Shown here piece after piece: positions 1 through 7,052 of a stretch of 10,388 bases of DNA. The notes beneath the pieces are model-generated. The model searched no databases, had not been told where the DNA came from, and saw only the letters and a program-made list of their open reading frames with translations. The DNA is from Bacillota bacterium. GTDB taxonomy: Bacteria > Bacillota > Clostridia > Lachnospirales > Anaerotignaceae. The position numbers were made by a program, and so were the translations under genes. The stretch's first letter is position 1. Each line of letters starts with the position of its first letter. The stretch covers positions 1 to 10,388 of the forward strand of contig JAFYQL010000214.1 of NCBI GenBank assembly GCA_017547125.1, written 5' to 3'.

Positions 1-311
1 AAAAAGACATTGAATATTTTCAATGCCAGTATTATCAACATAAACACCCAGATTCCTTTTGAAATATCCACAGCCGGAAACAGCTTTATGCACACACTTA
101 TGATAAACACAAAATCCGCTACCGAGTCCAGTTTTGAACCAAAAGATGACACCGAATTTGTTTTTCTTGCAACAAATCCGTCTGTCATATCACTTATTCC
201 GCCAAGCAGATAAAACGCATAAAATCCAACAGAAAATGTGGTACAAAAAAGCAGACATATACTGCACAAAATACGTACTGATGTTATTATGTTAGCGGTC
301 TGCTTAGCCAT
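1..311 (-). CDS. CDP-alcohol phosphatidyltransferase family protein (3' part lies beyond the window)
   Basis: The first 103 residues of an integral-membrane enzyme that transfers a phosphatidyl group from CDP-diacylglycerol (or a similar CDP-alcohol) to a small alcohol in phospholipid synthesis. The diagnostic family motif D-x2-D-G-x2-A-R-x8-G-x3-D-x3-D is complete: D41, D44, G45, A48, R49, G58, D62 and D66, the metal and substrate site. The N-terminus has the usual NIIT-x2-RI stretch (residues 7-14) followed by a hydrophobic helix (about 15-37), and further hydrophobic helices follow at about 67-80 and 88-100. The ATG at 311 is preceded by GAGGTG at a good distance, and a well-formed promoter lies just upstream. 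The reading frame stays open to the left edge. The family motif does not tell whether the acceptor is glycerol phosphate (PgsA), serine (PssA) or another alcohol, so no symbol is given. Confidence 0.85.
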   Translation of the reverse strand, partial: MAKQTANIITSVRILCSICLLFCTTFSVGFYAFYLLGGISDMTDGFVARKTNSVSSFGSKLDSVADFVFIISVCIKLFPAVDISKGIWVFMLIILALKIFNVF

Positions 312-344
312 TTTTCACCTCATAAAATTCCATTTTCTGCCTAT

Positions 345-373
345 ATCTTACCAAAACCTTGCATTCCCTTCAA
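345..373 (-). promoter_or_regulatory. Sigma-A promoter of the CDP-alcohol phosphatidyltransferase gene
   Basis: On the minus strand TTGAAG (368-373) is separated by 17 bases from TAAGAT (345-350). A TG dinucleotide one base before the -10 makes it an extended -10. It points at the start codon at 311 and is back to back with the HIT gene promoter. The call rests on consensus match, spacing and position. Confidence 0.6.
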
Positions 374-407
374 CCATCATCAAAACCATTTAAAATGCTT
401 TCAAATA

Positions 408-436
408 TTGTAAAGCCTTCGCCAAAATGCTATACT
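408..436 (+). promoter_or_regulatory. Sigma-A promoter of the HIT-family gene
   Basis: TTGTAA (408-413), a 17-base spacer and TATACT (431-436) with an extended -10 TG at 428-429. The expected transcription start is near 443, giving a short leader of about 28 bases that contains the ribosome binding site AGGAGG at 457-462. Confidence 0.7.
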
Positions 437-470
437 TTTTTTAACAACATTTTATCAGGAGGCTTACACT

Positions 471-881
471 ATGGATAACTGTATTTTCTGTAAAATAATC
501 GCAGGAGTTATTCCTTCTGCAACAATTTATGAAAACGAAGAATTTAAAGTAATTTTAGACAGATTCCCTGCCAACGAAGGCCACGTGCTTATTATGCCAA
601 AGGAACACTGCGACAATCTTTTCGGTATCGAAGAAGAAAAAGCAGGCAGACTTTTTGCACTTGCAGTTAAGGTTGCAAAGGTTATGAAAGAAACTCTCGG
701 CTTTGAAAACATGAACCTTGTTCAGAATAACGGCCCTGTTGCAGGACAGACTGTAAACCACCTTCACGTTCACCTTATTCCTCGTTACGAAGGCGATGAA
801 GTTAAAGTTACATGGCCACAGATGGACCTTACAGATGAACAGATTGATGCAGTAAAAATAAAGCTTGCAGAAAACTTATAA
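471..881 (+). CDS. HIT (histidine triad) family nucleotide-binding protein
   Basis: A 136-residue cytosolic protein of the histidine triad superfamily (HINT branch), whose members hydrolyse nucleoside phosphoramidates, AMP-lysine-type adducts or related nucleotides. The catalytic triad H-x-H-x-H is at H97, H99 and H101, within NHLHVHLIP. Upstream is the conserved N-N-G-x2-A-G-Q stretch (residues 86-93). C4, C7 and H46 match the zinc-site residues of zinc-containing HINT proteins, with H97 as the likely fourth ligand; that assignment is by family analogy. The length is normal. The ATG is 8 bases after a perfect AGGAGG. The gene is apparently monocistronic, with its own promoter and a terminator 6 bases past the stop. 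The physiological substrate cannot be read from the sequence. Confidence 0.95.
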   Translation: MDNCIFCKIIAGVIPSATIYENEEFKVILDRFPANEGHVLIMPKEHCDNLFGIEEEKAGRLFALAVKVAKVMKETLGFENMNLVQNNGPVAGQTVNHLHVHLIPRYEGDEVKVTWPQMDLTDEQIDAVKIKLAENL

Positions 882-886
882 AAAAC

Positions 887-923
887 AAAAATCACTTTTC
901 CAAAAAGGAAAAGTGATTTTTTA
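887..923. terminator. Bidirectional intrinsic terminator between the HIT gene and the converging antiporter gene
   Basis: A perfect 15-bp stem (887-901 with 907-921) with a loop of five A, centred on TCACTTTTCC. It has a run of T on the plus strand and a run of A on the left flank, so it can end transcripts from both sides. The HIT stop is at 879-881 and the antiporter stop at 927-929. Confidence 0.9.
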
Positions 924-926
924 TTC

Positions 927-2219
927 TCATTTTCTGTTGCCTGCAAATTTAAGCTTCATCTGACGACGGTTCTTAACTACTTCCGGCATAGGCTGAATAT
1001 CGCCTGCTGCTGTAAGTGCCATCTTTGTAAGAAGCGGACCAAACACTTCATATATAAGCACTGCAAATAAAGTTATGTTTCTGATAAGATTTCCCTGCTC
1101 GCCAAGAGCCATAGCAGTTGTGCACATACCAAGAGCAACCCCTGCCTGTGGGAAAAGTGTTATACCAAGATACTTGCATATCTGTGGCTCACATTTTGTT
1201 GCCTTTGCACTTACATAAGTGCCTGTATATTTACCAAAGCAACGGAATATGATATAAACCAGACCGATTACAATGATAACAACATCAGTAAATACGCTAA
1301 GCTCAAGCTCTGCACCGCTTATTACAAAAAACAATGCAAATAGTGGTGAAGTCCATCTGTCTGCCGCATCCATAAGATCGAAGGAAAGCGGACATATATT
1401 GCAGAAAACTGTGCCAAGCATCATGCATACAAGAAGTGATGAAAAGCCAATGTGAACAGGACCGATTTCAAACTTAAGCATTGATAATGATACTGTCAGA
1501 AATACAAAGGCAATGGTTATGTTAAGACGGTTTGTGTATGAGTTGAATATTTTTTCAAGCTGTGTAAGAAACCATCCCATTATTGCCCCAAGTGCCAGTG
1601 AGCCAATTATTTCAACAATAGGATTTACCACTATTGAAATAATATCAACTGTTCCGCTGACAAGAGTTTTTGCTATACCAAAGGAAACTGCAAATATTAC
1701 AAGACCAACTGCGTCATCAAGAGCAACTATAGGAAGAAGAAGGCTTGTTAAAGGACCTTTTGCCTTGTACTGTCTTACAACCATAAGTGTTGCCGCCGGC
1801 GCCGTTGCAGTTGCGATAGCGCCCAGTGTAATTGCCTGTGCCAATGACAACTTATCAGGTCTTATCATATGCACCACAAACAATGCTATATCAACAAAAA
1901 ATGTTGCTGTTATGGCCTGAAAAATACCAATAACAACTGCCTGCTTACCAATCTGTTTCAAATCCTGAAGGCGGAACTCATTACCAATTGAAAAAGCAAT
2001 AAAACCTAACGCAACCTGTGAAACCACCGCAAGCTGACCTACTTCTTCCATCGATACAAAGCCGAGGCCTTCTATATTTAAATTCCCTATGAAATACGGG
2101 CCAATAATTACCCCTGCAATTAAATAGGCCGTCACTGCCGGCAATTTAATTTTTTTGAATAATCGGGTCATTAAAAGGCCTGACAACAAAGCAATTGATA
2201 CTGACAATAAAATGTACAT
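927..2219 (-). CDS. Cation:proton antiporter, CPA2 / Na+/H+ exchanger family
   Basis: A 430-residue polytopic membrane protein of the Na+/H+ exchanger superfamily (Pfam PF00999 type). About 12-13 hydrophobic segments cover nearly the whole length. The paired aspartates of electrogenic CPA2 exchangers are at residues 168-169, in a V-A-L-D-D-A-V-G-L stretch, after a TAPAATLMV segment typical of the family's unwound helix. The protein ends in a short basic tail and lacks the RCK/TrkA-N domain of KefB/KefC, so it is an antiporter rather than a glutathione-gated K+ channel. The chosen ATG (2219) lies 6 bases after AAGGGA. A TTG five codons upstream (2234) is in frame, but the ribosome binding site lies inside that extension, so the ATG is preferred. 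Ion selectivity (Na+ or K+) cannot be told. The gene is monocistronic and could exchange ions with a gradient made by Rnf, which is an inference only. Confidence 0.9.
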   Translation of the reverse strand: MYILLSVSIALLSGLLMTRLFKKIKLPAVTAYLIAGVIIGPYFIGNLNIEGLGFVSMEEVGQLAVVSQVALGFIAFSIGNEFRLQDLKQIGKQAVVIGIFQAITATFFVDIALFVVHMIRPDKLSLAQAITLGAIATATAPAATLMVVRQYKAKGPLTSLLLPIVALDDAVGLVIFAVSFGIAKTLVSGTVDIISIVVNPIVEIIGSLALGAIMGWFLTQLEKIFNSYTNRLNITIAFVFLTVSLSMLKFEIGPVHIGFSSLLVCMMLGTVFCNICPLSFDLMDAADRWTSPLFALFFVISGAELELSVFTDVVIIVIGLVYIIFRCFGKYTGTYVSAKATKCEPQICKYLGITLFPQAGVALGMCTTAMALGEQGNLIRNITLFAVLIYEVFGPLLTKMALTAAGDIQPMPEVVKNRRQMKLKFAGNRK

Positions 2220-2271
2220 TATAAATCCCTTCAATCATAAAAAATTTGTTTTCTCAATTTGCAAAAACATA

Positions 2272-2299
2272 ATAATACTTTTTCAATATAAATTCAATA
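2272..2299 (-). promoter_or_regulatory. Probable promoter of the antiporter gene
   Basis: On the minus strand TTGAAT (2294-2299), a 16-base spacer, and TATTAT (2272-2277). It is placed about 50 bases before the start codon. The surrounding DNA is very AT-rich, so chance matches are easy and the call is tentative. The rest of 2220-2418 holds only this and the maf terminator. Confidence 0.45.
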
Positions 2300-2376
2300 C
2301 AAATACATTATTTCCCTATTAAATAATTCCATCTTTTTTCATTCTGCATTTCATTTATTCTCTTCTGTTTTTATAC

Positions 2377-2410
2377 AAAAAAATAAAAGCCTTTTTCCAA
2401 AGGCTTTTAT
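2377..2410 (-). terminator. Intrinsic terminator of the DUF4321-maf operon
   Basis: A 12-bp stem (2383-2394 with 2399-2410, core AAAAGCCTTT) with loop TTCC. On the minus strand it is followed directly by seven T. It lies 8 bases past the maf stop codon. Confidence 0.9.
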
Positions 2411-2418
2411 CAATATTT

Positions 2419-3012
2419 TTACCAGAAATCTGCAATATCAATACCATGTCTTTTAAGTGCGTCGTATAAAATAGGCACCGGAAGACCAACAACATTGTCA
2501 TAGTTTCCTTTAACGTTAGCAATAAACACACTGCCCTTTTCCTGAACTGCATAAGCGCCTGCTTTGTCCAAAGGCTCATTAGTGTTTACATATTTTTCGA
2601 TAAGATTGTCGCTCATTTCAGCAAACTCAACTTCTGTTCCGTCAACGTATGTTTCCATAGTGCAGTTACCGTTTTTGTCTTTAAATATAAGTGACATACC
2701 TGAATATACTGTGTGAAGCTTTCCGCTAAGCATTTTAAGCATTCTTTTAGCATCTTCGCTGTCTTCAGGCTTGTTGAGTATAAGGCCCATATATGTAACA
2801 ATTGTGTCTGCCGCGATAATAACGGCTTCTTCATCAATTCTGTCTGCCACAGCTTTTGCTTTCATTTCAGCAAGTGACTTTACTCTTTCGTATGGAGAGC
2901 CCATAGTTGCAGTGCTTTCGTCAACATCGCTTGTTATAACTTCGTATGGAATGCAAAGTCTTTCCATAAATTCTTTTCTTCTTGGTGAACCAGATGCAAG
3001 TATAAATCTCAT
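2419..3012 (-). CDS. maf: Maf-family nucleoside triphosphate pyrophosphatase
   Basis: A 197-residue cytosolic house-cleaning enzyme that hydrolyses non-canonical or methylated nucleoside triphosphates (in the YhdE type, dTTP and UTP) to the monophosphate and pyrophosphate. The Maf signatures are in order: ASGSPRR at residues 6-12 (phosphate binding), DVDE at 29-32, AADT at 67-70 with the catalytic Asp69, NKP at 80-82, DKAGAYAVQ at 149-157 and GNYDNVVGLP at 169-178. The length is typical. The ATG is 7 bases after GGGAG. The gene begins 17 bases after the DUF4321 stop and shares its promoter; a strong terminator follows. Maf has been linked to septum formation in Bacillus; that role is family knowledge, not shown here. 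Confidence 0.96.
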   Translation of the reverse strand: MRFILASGSPRRKEFMERLCIPYEVITSDVDESTATMGSPYERVKSLAEMKAKAVADRIDEEAVIIAADTIVTYMGLILNKPEDSEDAKRMLKMLSGKLHTVYSGMSLIFKDKNGNCTMETYVDGTEVEFAEMSDNLIEKYVNTNEPLDKAGAYAVQEKGSVFIANVKGNYDNVVGLPVPILYDALKRHGIDIADFW

Positions 3013-3029
3013 AACATTTCTCCCAACAA

Positions 3030-3287
3030 TTACATTTTTCTATAAATAACAACCGCAAGTATAATACCTATAATTCCAGCAATAGTAAACTTGATTGTAA
3101 GACCAAAATTAAGAATAAGAACGCCCATATCAAGTACCAATGGTGATGTAAGACCAAACTGCTTTCCGTAGCCAAGCCATGATAAAAATGAAATAGTTCC
3201 TAAAGTTTCGCCTAAAAAGCCGCCAAGCACAACACCAGCAAGTACAAGCAAAACAAGAACCCAGCCGTTTTTCCCGCCTTTATACAT
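3030..3287 (-). CDS. DUF4321 family small membrane protein
   Basis: An 85-residue membrane protein of unknown function. It matches the DUF4321 pattern as I remember it: an N-terminal K-N-x-W, a glycine-rich first helix (about 9-28) with a GGFLGETLG segment, a central S-W-L-x-Y-G then F-G-L-x-S-P-L-V-L-D (36-53), and a second helix (about 66-83) ending in IYRKM. The N-terminus is short and basic, so it is probably not cleaved. It is the first gene of a two-gene operon with maf, an arrangement I recall from other Clostridia. A GGGGG stretch 7 bases before the ATG is a slightly unusual ribosome binding site. The family name is likely, and no biochemical function is known or claimed. Confidence 0.85.
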   Translation of the reverse strand: MYKGGKNGWVLVLLVLAGVVLGGFLGETLGTISFLSWLGYGKQFGLTSPLVLDMGVLILNFGLTIKFTIAGIIGIILAVVIYRKM

Positions 3288-3335
3288 AAATATACCCCCA
3301 TAGCATAATAAAATTTAAGTTATGTCCTTAAAAAT

Positions 3336-3364
3336 ATTTTACCTATAATATGCCAATTATTCAA
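3336..3364 (-). promoter_or_regulatory. Promoter of the DUF4321-maf operon
   Basis: On the minus strand TTGAAT (3359-3364), a 17-base spacer and TAAAAT (3336-3341), about 50 bases before the DUF4321 start codon and just downstream of the rnf terminator. This supports an operon independent of rnf. Confidence 0.55.
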
Positions 3365-3382
3365 TATGTTTTGCTTTTTTGC

Positions 3383-3418
3383 AATAAAAAAAGACCGATG
3401 AAAAATCATCGGTCTTTT
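3383..3418 (-). terminator. Intrinsic terminator of the rnf operon
   Basis: A perfect 13-bp stem (3389-3401 with 3406-3418, core GACCGATGA) with a four-A loop. On the minus strand it runs into a stretch of T that starts within the stem base. It begins 10 bases after the rnfB stop and separates rnf from the DUF4321-maf unit. Confidence 0.92.
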
Positions 3419-3428
3419 AATTTTGAAA

Positions 3429-4310
3429 TTATTCAGCTTTAGCTTCTTCAGCCTTTGCTGCTTCTGCAGCAGCTGCAGCTTCAGCAGCTTTTTTAGCCTT
3501 CATTGCTTCAATTCTTGGGTTAAAGATTACGTTCTTTGGACACTTCATTGCACAAAGACCACAGTCTTTACATTTTGTATAATCGATTGTAGCAATGTTG
3601 TTTTCAACGTGGATTGCATCAAACTTACATTCTTTTTCACAAATCTTGCAGCCGATACAACCTACTGAACAGTTAGCGATAACTGTTTTGCCCATATCTT
3701 TTGAGCTACAGTTAACAACTGTTTTCTTGCTTTCTGGTTTAAGAGCAATAAGTTTCTTTGGACATGCTGAAACGCATTTACCACAAGCAACACATTTTTC
3801 TGGGTCAACAACAGCAATACCGTCAACCACTTCGATAGCGCCAAATGCACAAGCATCTGCACAGCTACCTAAACCAAGACAGCCATATGAGCAGCCTTTT
3901 GCACCGCCACCAGCAAGCTGGCTAGCCATTGTACAGTTGCTCATACCAAAATATTCATATTTTGATTTAGCTTTATCACATGTACCTTTACAAGCAACAT
4001 GTGCAACCATTTTTTCTGAATCGCCTGCTGCTACGCCCATAACTTCAGCAATTTTTGCTGCAGCTGCTGCGCCGCCTACAGGACATGCGTTTACAGGTGC
4101 TGTACCTGCAACGATTGATGATGCGAGACCGCCACAACCTGGGTAACCACAGCCACCACAGTTTGCGCCTGGAAGACAACCGAGAACCTCACCGATTCTT
4201 GGGTCTTCTTCAACTGCGAATACTTTACCAGCAAAACCAAGGCCTGCACCAAAAACTACACCTAAGCCACCGACACTGAGTACCGGATATAAAATACTTG
4301 TAATGTCCAT
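3429..4310 (-). CDS. rnfB: Rnf complex subunit RnfB, iron-sulfur electron entry subunit
   Basis: A 293-residue subunit that accepts electrons from reduced ferredoxin and passes them into the Rnf complex. An N-terminal membrane anchor (about 5-31) is followed by the 4Fe-4S domain with C45, C51, C54 and C59 (C-x5-C-G-G-C-x4-C) and C76. Then come C107, C111, C126, C140, C144, C150 and C154, a classic C-x2-C-x2-C-x3-C at 173-183, a second group at C214-C228, and another classic motif at 247-257. The 26 cysteines in total can hold five or six clusters, as in clostridial RnfB. The last ~25 residues are an Ala/Lys/Glu-rich tail with no cysteine. It is the last gene of the operon, 22 bases after rnfA; the AAGGAG site sits rather far (11 bases) from the ATG. 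Confidence 0.97.
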   Translation of the reverse strand: MDITSILYPVLSVGGLGVVFGAGLGFAGKVFAVEEDPRIGEVLGCLPGANCGGCGYPGCGGLASSIVAGTAPVNACPVGGAAAAAKIAEVMGVAAGDSEKMVAHVACKGTCDKAKSKYEYFGMSNCTMASQLAGGGAKGCSYGCLGLGSCADACAFGAIEVVDGIAVVDPEKCVACGKCVSACPKKLIALKPESKKTVVNCSSKDMGKTVIANCSVGCIGCKICEKECKFDAIHVENNIATIDYTKCKDCGLCAMKCPKNVIFNPRIEAMKAKKAAEAAAAAEAAKAEEAKAE

Positions 4311-4332
4311 CTTTTGTCACACTCCTTGTTTA

Positions 4333-4908
4333 TTAAATTAATCCCTGGAAACCTAAGAATGCAATTGACATTAAACCTGCTGCAATAAGTGCAATAGGGA
4401 AACCTTCAAATGCTTTAGGTAAGTTGTTGTGTTCGATTCTTTCACGAATACCTGCAAAAAGAACGATTGCAAGCGCGAAACCAACAGCACCACCGAAACC
4501 GTTTAATACTGACTGAAGGAAGTTGTAACCTCTCTGCATGTTTGTAACGGCAACACCGAGTACCGCACAGTTTGTTGTGATAAGTGGAAGATAAACACCA
4601 AGTGCCTGGTAAAGTGATGGTGAACTCTTCTTAAGGAACATTTCAACAAACTGAACGAGAGCTGCGATAACAAGAATGAACGCAATGTTGTAAAGGTACT
4701 GAATACCTAATTTTACTAAAATAAGTTCGTAAATAAAGTATGCAACTGCTGATGCAAGAGTCATAACGAAGATAACCGCTGCACCCATACCTGCTGATGT
4801 TTCAACCTTTTTTGAAACGCCAAGGAAAGGACAGATACCTAAGAACTGTGATAATACATAGTTATTTACGAAAATAGCCGCTAATACTAATAATACATAA
4901 TCAACCAT
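4333..4908 (-). CDS. rnfA: Rnf complex membrane subunit RnfA
   Basis: A 191-residue integral-membrane subunit with about six helices. It is homologous to RnfE and NqrE, with which it forms a pseudo-symmetric pair. The two half-motifs carrying the conserved cysteines are present: G-I-C-P-F-L-G-V-S-K with C26 and L-I-T-T-N-C-A-V-L-G with C114. In Rnf and Nqr structures such cysteines from the two subunits hold a 2Fe-2S cluster within the membrane; that role is family knowledge. The length is normal. The gene starts 17 bases after the rnfE stop, and its ribosome binding site (AAAGGAGGGG, 4918-4927) overlaps the rnfE stop codon. Confidence 0.97.
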   Translation of the reverse strand: MVDYVLLVLAAIFVNNYVLSQFLGICPFLGVSKKVETSAGMGAAVIFVMTLASAVAYFIYELILVKLGIQYLYNIAFILVIAALVQFVEMFLKKSSPSLYQALGVYLPLITTNCAVLGVAVTNMQRGYNFLQSVLNGFGGAVGFALAIVLFAGIRERIEHNNLPKAFEGFPIALIAAGLMSIAFLGFQGLI

Positions 4909-4925
4909 CTGTTATTTCCCCTCCT

Positions 4926-5525
4926 TTACGCTTTTTTATTTTTTACAGAATTGAAAACAGCCATAAGAACACCGAGTGCAAAGAAAGCACCTGGAGCCAT
5001 GATAAGTACGAGTGTCTGTGGGAATGCTTCTGGAAGAACTCTGATACCAAAAGCTGTACCAGCACCGATAAATTCACGAACAAGACCAAGGATGCAAAGA
5101 GCTAATGTGAAGCCGATACCCTGACCTACACCATCGAAGAATGAATCGATAGCGTTGTTCTTTGATGCAAATGCTTCCGCACGACCAAGAATGATACAGT
5201 TTACAACGATAAGTGGAATGTAAAGACCAAGAGCGTTGTAAAGGCTTGTTGGAGCATACGCCTGAAGTACAAAGTCAACTATTGTAACGAAGCTGGCAAT
5301 AACTACTACGAATGCTGGAATTCTAACCTGGTCTGGAATAAAGTTTCTGATAAGGGAAATAACAATGTTAGCACAGATAAGAACTGCTGCTGTTGATACA
5401 CCCATACCAAGACCGTTAATAGCGCTGCTTGTAACGGCAAGAGTTGGACACATACCGATAACCTGTACAAATGTTGGGTTTTCATCGATAATACCATTTT
5501 TAATAATCTTCATTGGATTTGCCAT
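4926..5525 (-). CDS. rnfE: Rnf complex membrane subunit RnfE
   Basis: A 199-residue integral-membrane subunit (RnfE/NqrD type), the partner of RnfA. The N-terminus NGIIDENPTFVQVIGMCPTL is a typical RnfE opening, with C26 in G-M-C-P-T-L-A-V-T and C110 in V-V-N-C-I-I-L-G-R-A-E-A-F-A. There are about six transmembrane helices and a short basic C-terminus. The frame stays open to 5549, but the ATG at 5525 is chosen because AGGAGGT (5534-5540) sits 8 bases before it, which falls inside the longer version. Its ATG overlaps the rnfG stop by one base (TAATG), which suggests translational coupling. Confidence 0.97.
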   Translation of the reverse strand: MANPMKIIKNGIIDENPTFVQVIGMCPTLAVTSSAINGLGMGVSTAAVLICANIVISLIRNFIPDQVRIPAFVVVIASFVTIVDFVLQAYAPTSLYNALGLYIPLIVVNCIILGRAEAFASKNNAIDSFFDGVGQGIGFTLALCILGLVREFIGAGTAFGIRVLPEAFPQTLVLIMAPGAFFALGVLMAVFNSVKNKKA

Positions 5526-6067
5526 TATTTCGCACCTCCTACTACCCATGCTACTGCTTCATTTACACCATCTGTAACAGCTCTTGATGTAATTGTAGCA
5601 CTTGTGATAGGCACAATTTCACCGCCGTCTTTTGTAACAGCAAGTGTACCGCTCTTGCCTACATACTGGCTCTTGAAGCTGTCTTCTGTTGCGAGCGCAC
5701 CAAGACCAGGTGTTTCAGCAAGGCTGAGGATTGAGATGCCTGTAACTGTACCGTCAGCTGTAACGCCAACCATAGTTTTAATGGCACCGCCGAAACCGCC
5801 AGGAGCAACTGTTACAACGTAACCTGCATCAGCGCCGCTTGCATCTTTAGCAATTGAAACTGATGACATTGTACCTGTAAGTGTTGCATCTGTAACTTCT
5901 TCAAATGTTGTAGCTTCAGGGAAAACTTCCTGCATAGCTGCTGCCTGTGTTGCAGCTGCTTTAGCTGCGATAGGGCCTGATGTAACATCTTCGATAACAC
6001 CGAGGAGACCTGCAGCGATAGCTGTGATGACAAGAAGTACAATAGCTGGTTTAGTTATTTCTTTCAT
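5525..6067 (-). CDS. rnfG: Rnf complex subunit RnfG, covalent FMN protein
   Basis: A 180-residue subunit with one N-terminal anchor (about 7-26) and an FMN-binding domain placed outside the membrane. FMN is attached by ApbE to a threonine in an S/T-G-A-T-type motif. Here the motif reads T-S-A-T-I-T-S (155-161), so T158 is the expected FMN site, with serine in place of the usual glycine. The L-A-E-T-P-G-L-G stretch (116-123), typical of FMN-binding RnfG/NqrC domains, is intact. The frame is open as far as 6472, but the extension is rich in Trp, Tyr and Arg and overlaps rnfD. The true start is the ATG at 6067, which overlaps the rnfD stop as ATGA and has AAGGAGG 10 bases upstream (6078-6084). 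Confidence 0.96.
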   Translation of the reverse strand: MKEITKPAIVLLVITAIAAGLLGVIEDVTSGPIAAKAAATQAAAMQEVFPEATTFEEVTDATLTGTMSSVSIAKDASGADAGYVVTVAPGGFGGAIKTMVGVTADGTVTGISILSLAETPGLGALATEDSFKSQYVGKSGTLAVTKDGGEIVPITSATITSRAVTDGVNEAVAWVVGGAK

Positions 6068-7032
6068 GCCTTCTTCGCCTCCTTCTTTTCTTTTGGTAAT
6101 GCACCGAAGATAGTTGGTTTTGTATATCTTTCGATAAGTGGAACACAAAGGTTCATGATAAGGATTGAATATGAAACGCCTTCTGGGTAACCGCCAAATG
6201 TTCTGATAAGAACTGTAAGGATACCACAGCCTGCAGCGTAGATGAACTGACCGCATGGTGTAAGTGGGCTTGTAGCATAGTCTGTAGCCATGAAGAATGC
6301 ACCAAGCATAAGACCACCAATAAGAAGTTCGTATACTGGCATACGTACGCCGTTTCTGCCAATAAGTGCGCTGAGAACGAATACTACTGCAATGTATGTT
6401 ACAGGCATTCTCCAGCTGATAACCTGTTTCCAGATAAGGTAGATACCACCAAGGATAAGTGCGATTGCACATGTTTCACCAAGTGTACCACCGATGTTGC
6501 CGATGAGTGCATCTGTTAAAGATGGAAGATCAGCTGTGTTACCTGCTTTAAGAAGAGCAAGTGGTGTAGCTGTTGAAACTGCATCAGCAGGAACTGTTGC
6601 ACCAAAGTCAGCCATGATTGATGGATATGAAGCCATAAGGAACGCACGGCCTGCAAGAGCAGGGTTTACAAAGTTCTGGCCAAGACCACCAAATAACTGT
6701 TTTGCAACTACGATAGCAAATGCACTACCTACTACAGGTACCCACCAAGGAGCTGAAGCAGGAAGATTCATTGCAAGAAGAAGACCTGTTACTACTGCAC
6801 TAAGGTCTGTAATTGTAACTTTCTGTTTTGTAGCTTTCTGATAAAGAGCTTCTGAAATAACTGCTGTAGCAATTGAAATTGCGATAAGAGTTAAAGCAGG
6901 AATACCGAAATATACGATACCCATCACTGTTGCAGGCAAAAGCGCGATGATTACGTCACGCATAATAGACTGAATAGATTCGCCAGAACGTATATGAGGG
7001 GTAGCGGAAATTGTGATATTTTTATTATCCAT
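6064..7032 (-). CDS. rnfD: Rnf complex membrane subunit RnfD, covalent FMN protein
   Basis: A 322-residue polytopic membrane subunit homologous to NqrB, with about nine or ten helices. It takes part in ion-coupled electron transfer. Landmarks are PHIRSGES (12-19), GQNFVNPALAGRAF (118-131), the covalent FMN motif V-S-T-A-T-P-L-A with T156 as the expected FMN site, and the conserved MATDYATSPLTPCGQ region near the C-terminal third, followed by RTFGGYPEGVSYSILIMN-type sequence. The C-terminus is basic (many Lys), probably cytosolic. It starts 20 bases after rnfC, with AAGGGGG (7044-7050) upstream, and overlaps rnfG by 4 bases. Length and motifs indicate an intact gene. The FMN motif has Thr where many homologues have Gly. 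Confidence 0.97.
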   Translation of the reverse strand: MDNKNITISATPHIRSGESIQSIMRDVIIALLPATVMGIVYFGIPALTLIAISIATAVISEALYQKATKQKVTITDLSAVVTGLLLAMNLPASAPWWVPVVGSAFAIVVAKQLFGGLGQNFVNPALAGRAFLMASYPSIMADFGATVPADAVSTATPLALLKAGNTADLPSLTDALIGNIGGTLGETCAIALILGGIYLIWKQVISWRMPVTYIAVVFVLSALIGRNGVRMPVYELLIGGLMLGAFFMATDYATSPLTPCGQFIYAAGCGILTVLIRTFGGYPEGVSYSILIMNLCVPLIERYTKPTIFGALPKEKKEAKKA

Positions 7033-7052
7033 TTTAAGTTGTCCCCCTTAGA

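Noticed and set aside
10..213. 67-codon open frame on the plus strand
   Set aside because: It lies antisense to the CDP-alcohol phosphatidyltransferase coding sequence, whose full catalytic motif is on the other strand; it has no ribosome binding site.
2220..2234. TTG start five codons upstream for the antiporter
   Set aside because: The AAGGGA ribosome binding site lies inside this extension and is well spaced for the ATG at 2219.
3595..4146. 183-codon plus-strand open frame inside rnfB
   Set aside because: It is antisense to the cysteine-motif-rich rnfB; its length follows from rnfB composition, and no start signal is seen.
6068..6472. Upstream extension of the rnfG frame
   Set aside because: The extension overlaps rnfD, has a Trp/Tyr/Arg-rich composition typical of a non-coding frame, and the ATG at 6067 has a ribosome binding site, an ATGA junction and a normal membrane anchor.
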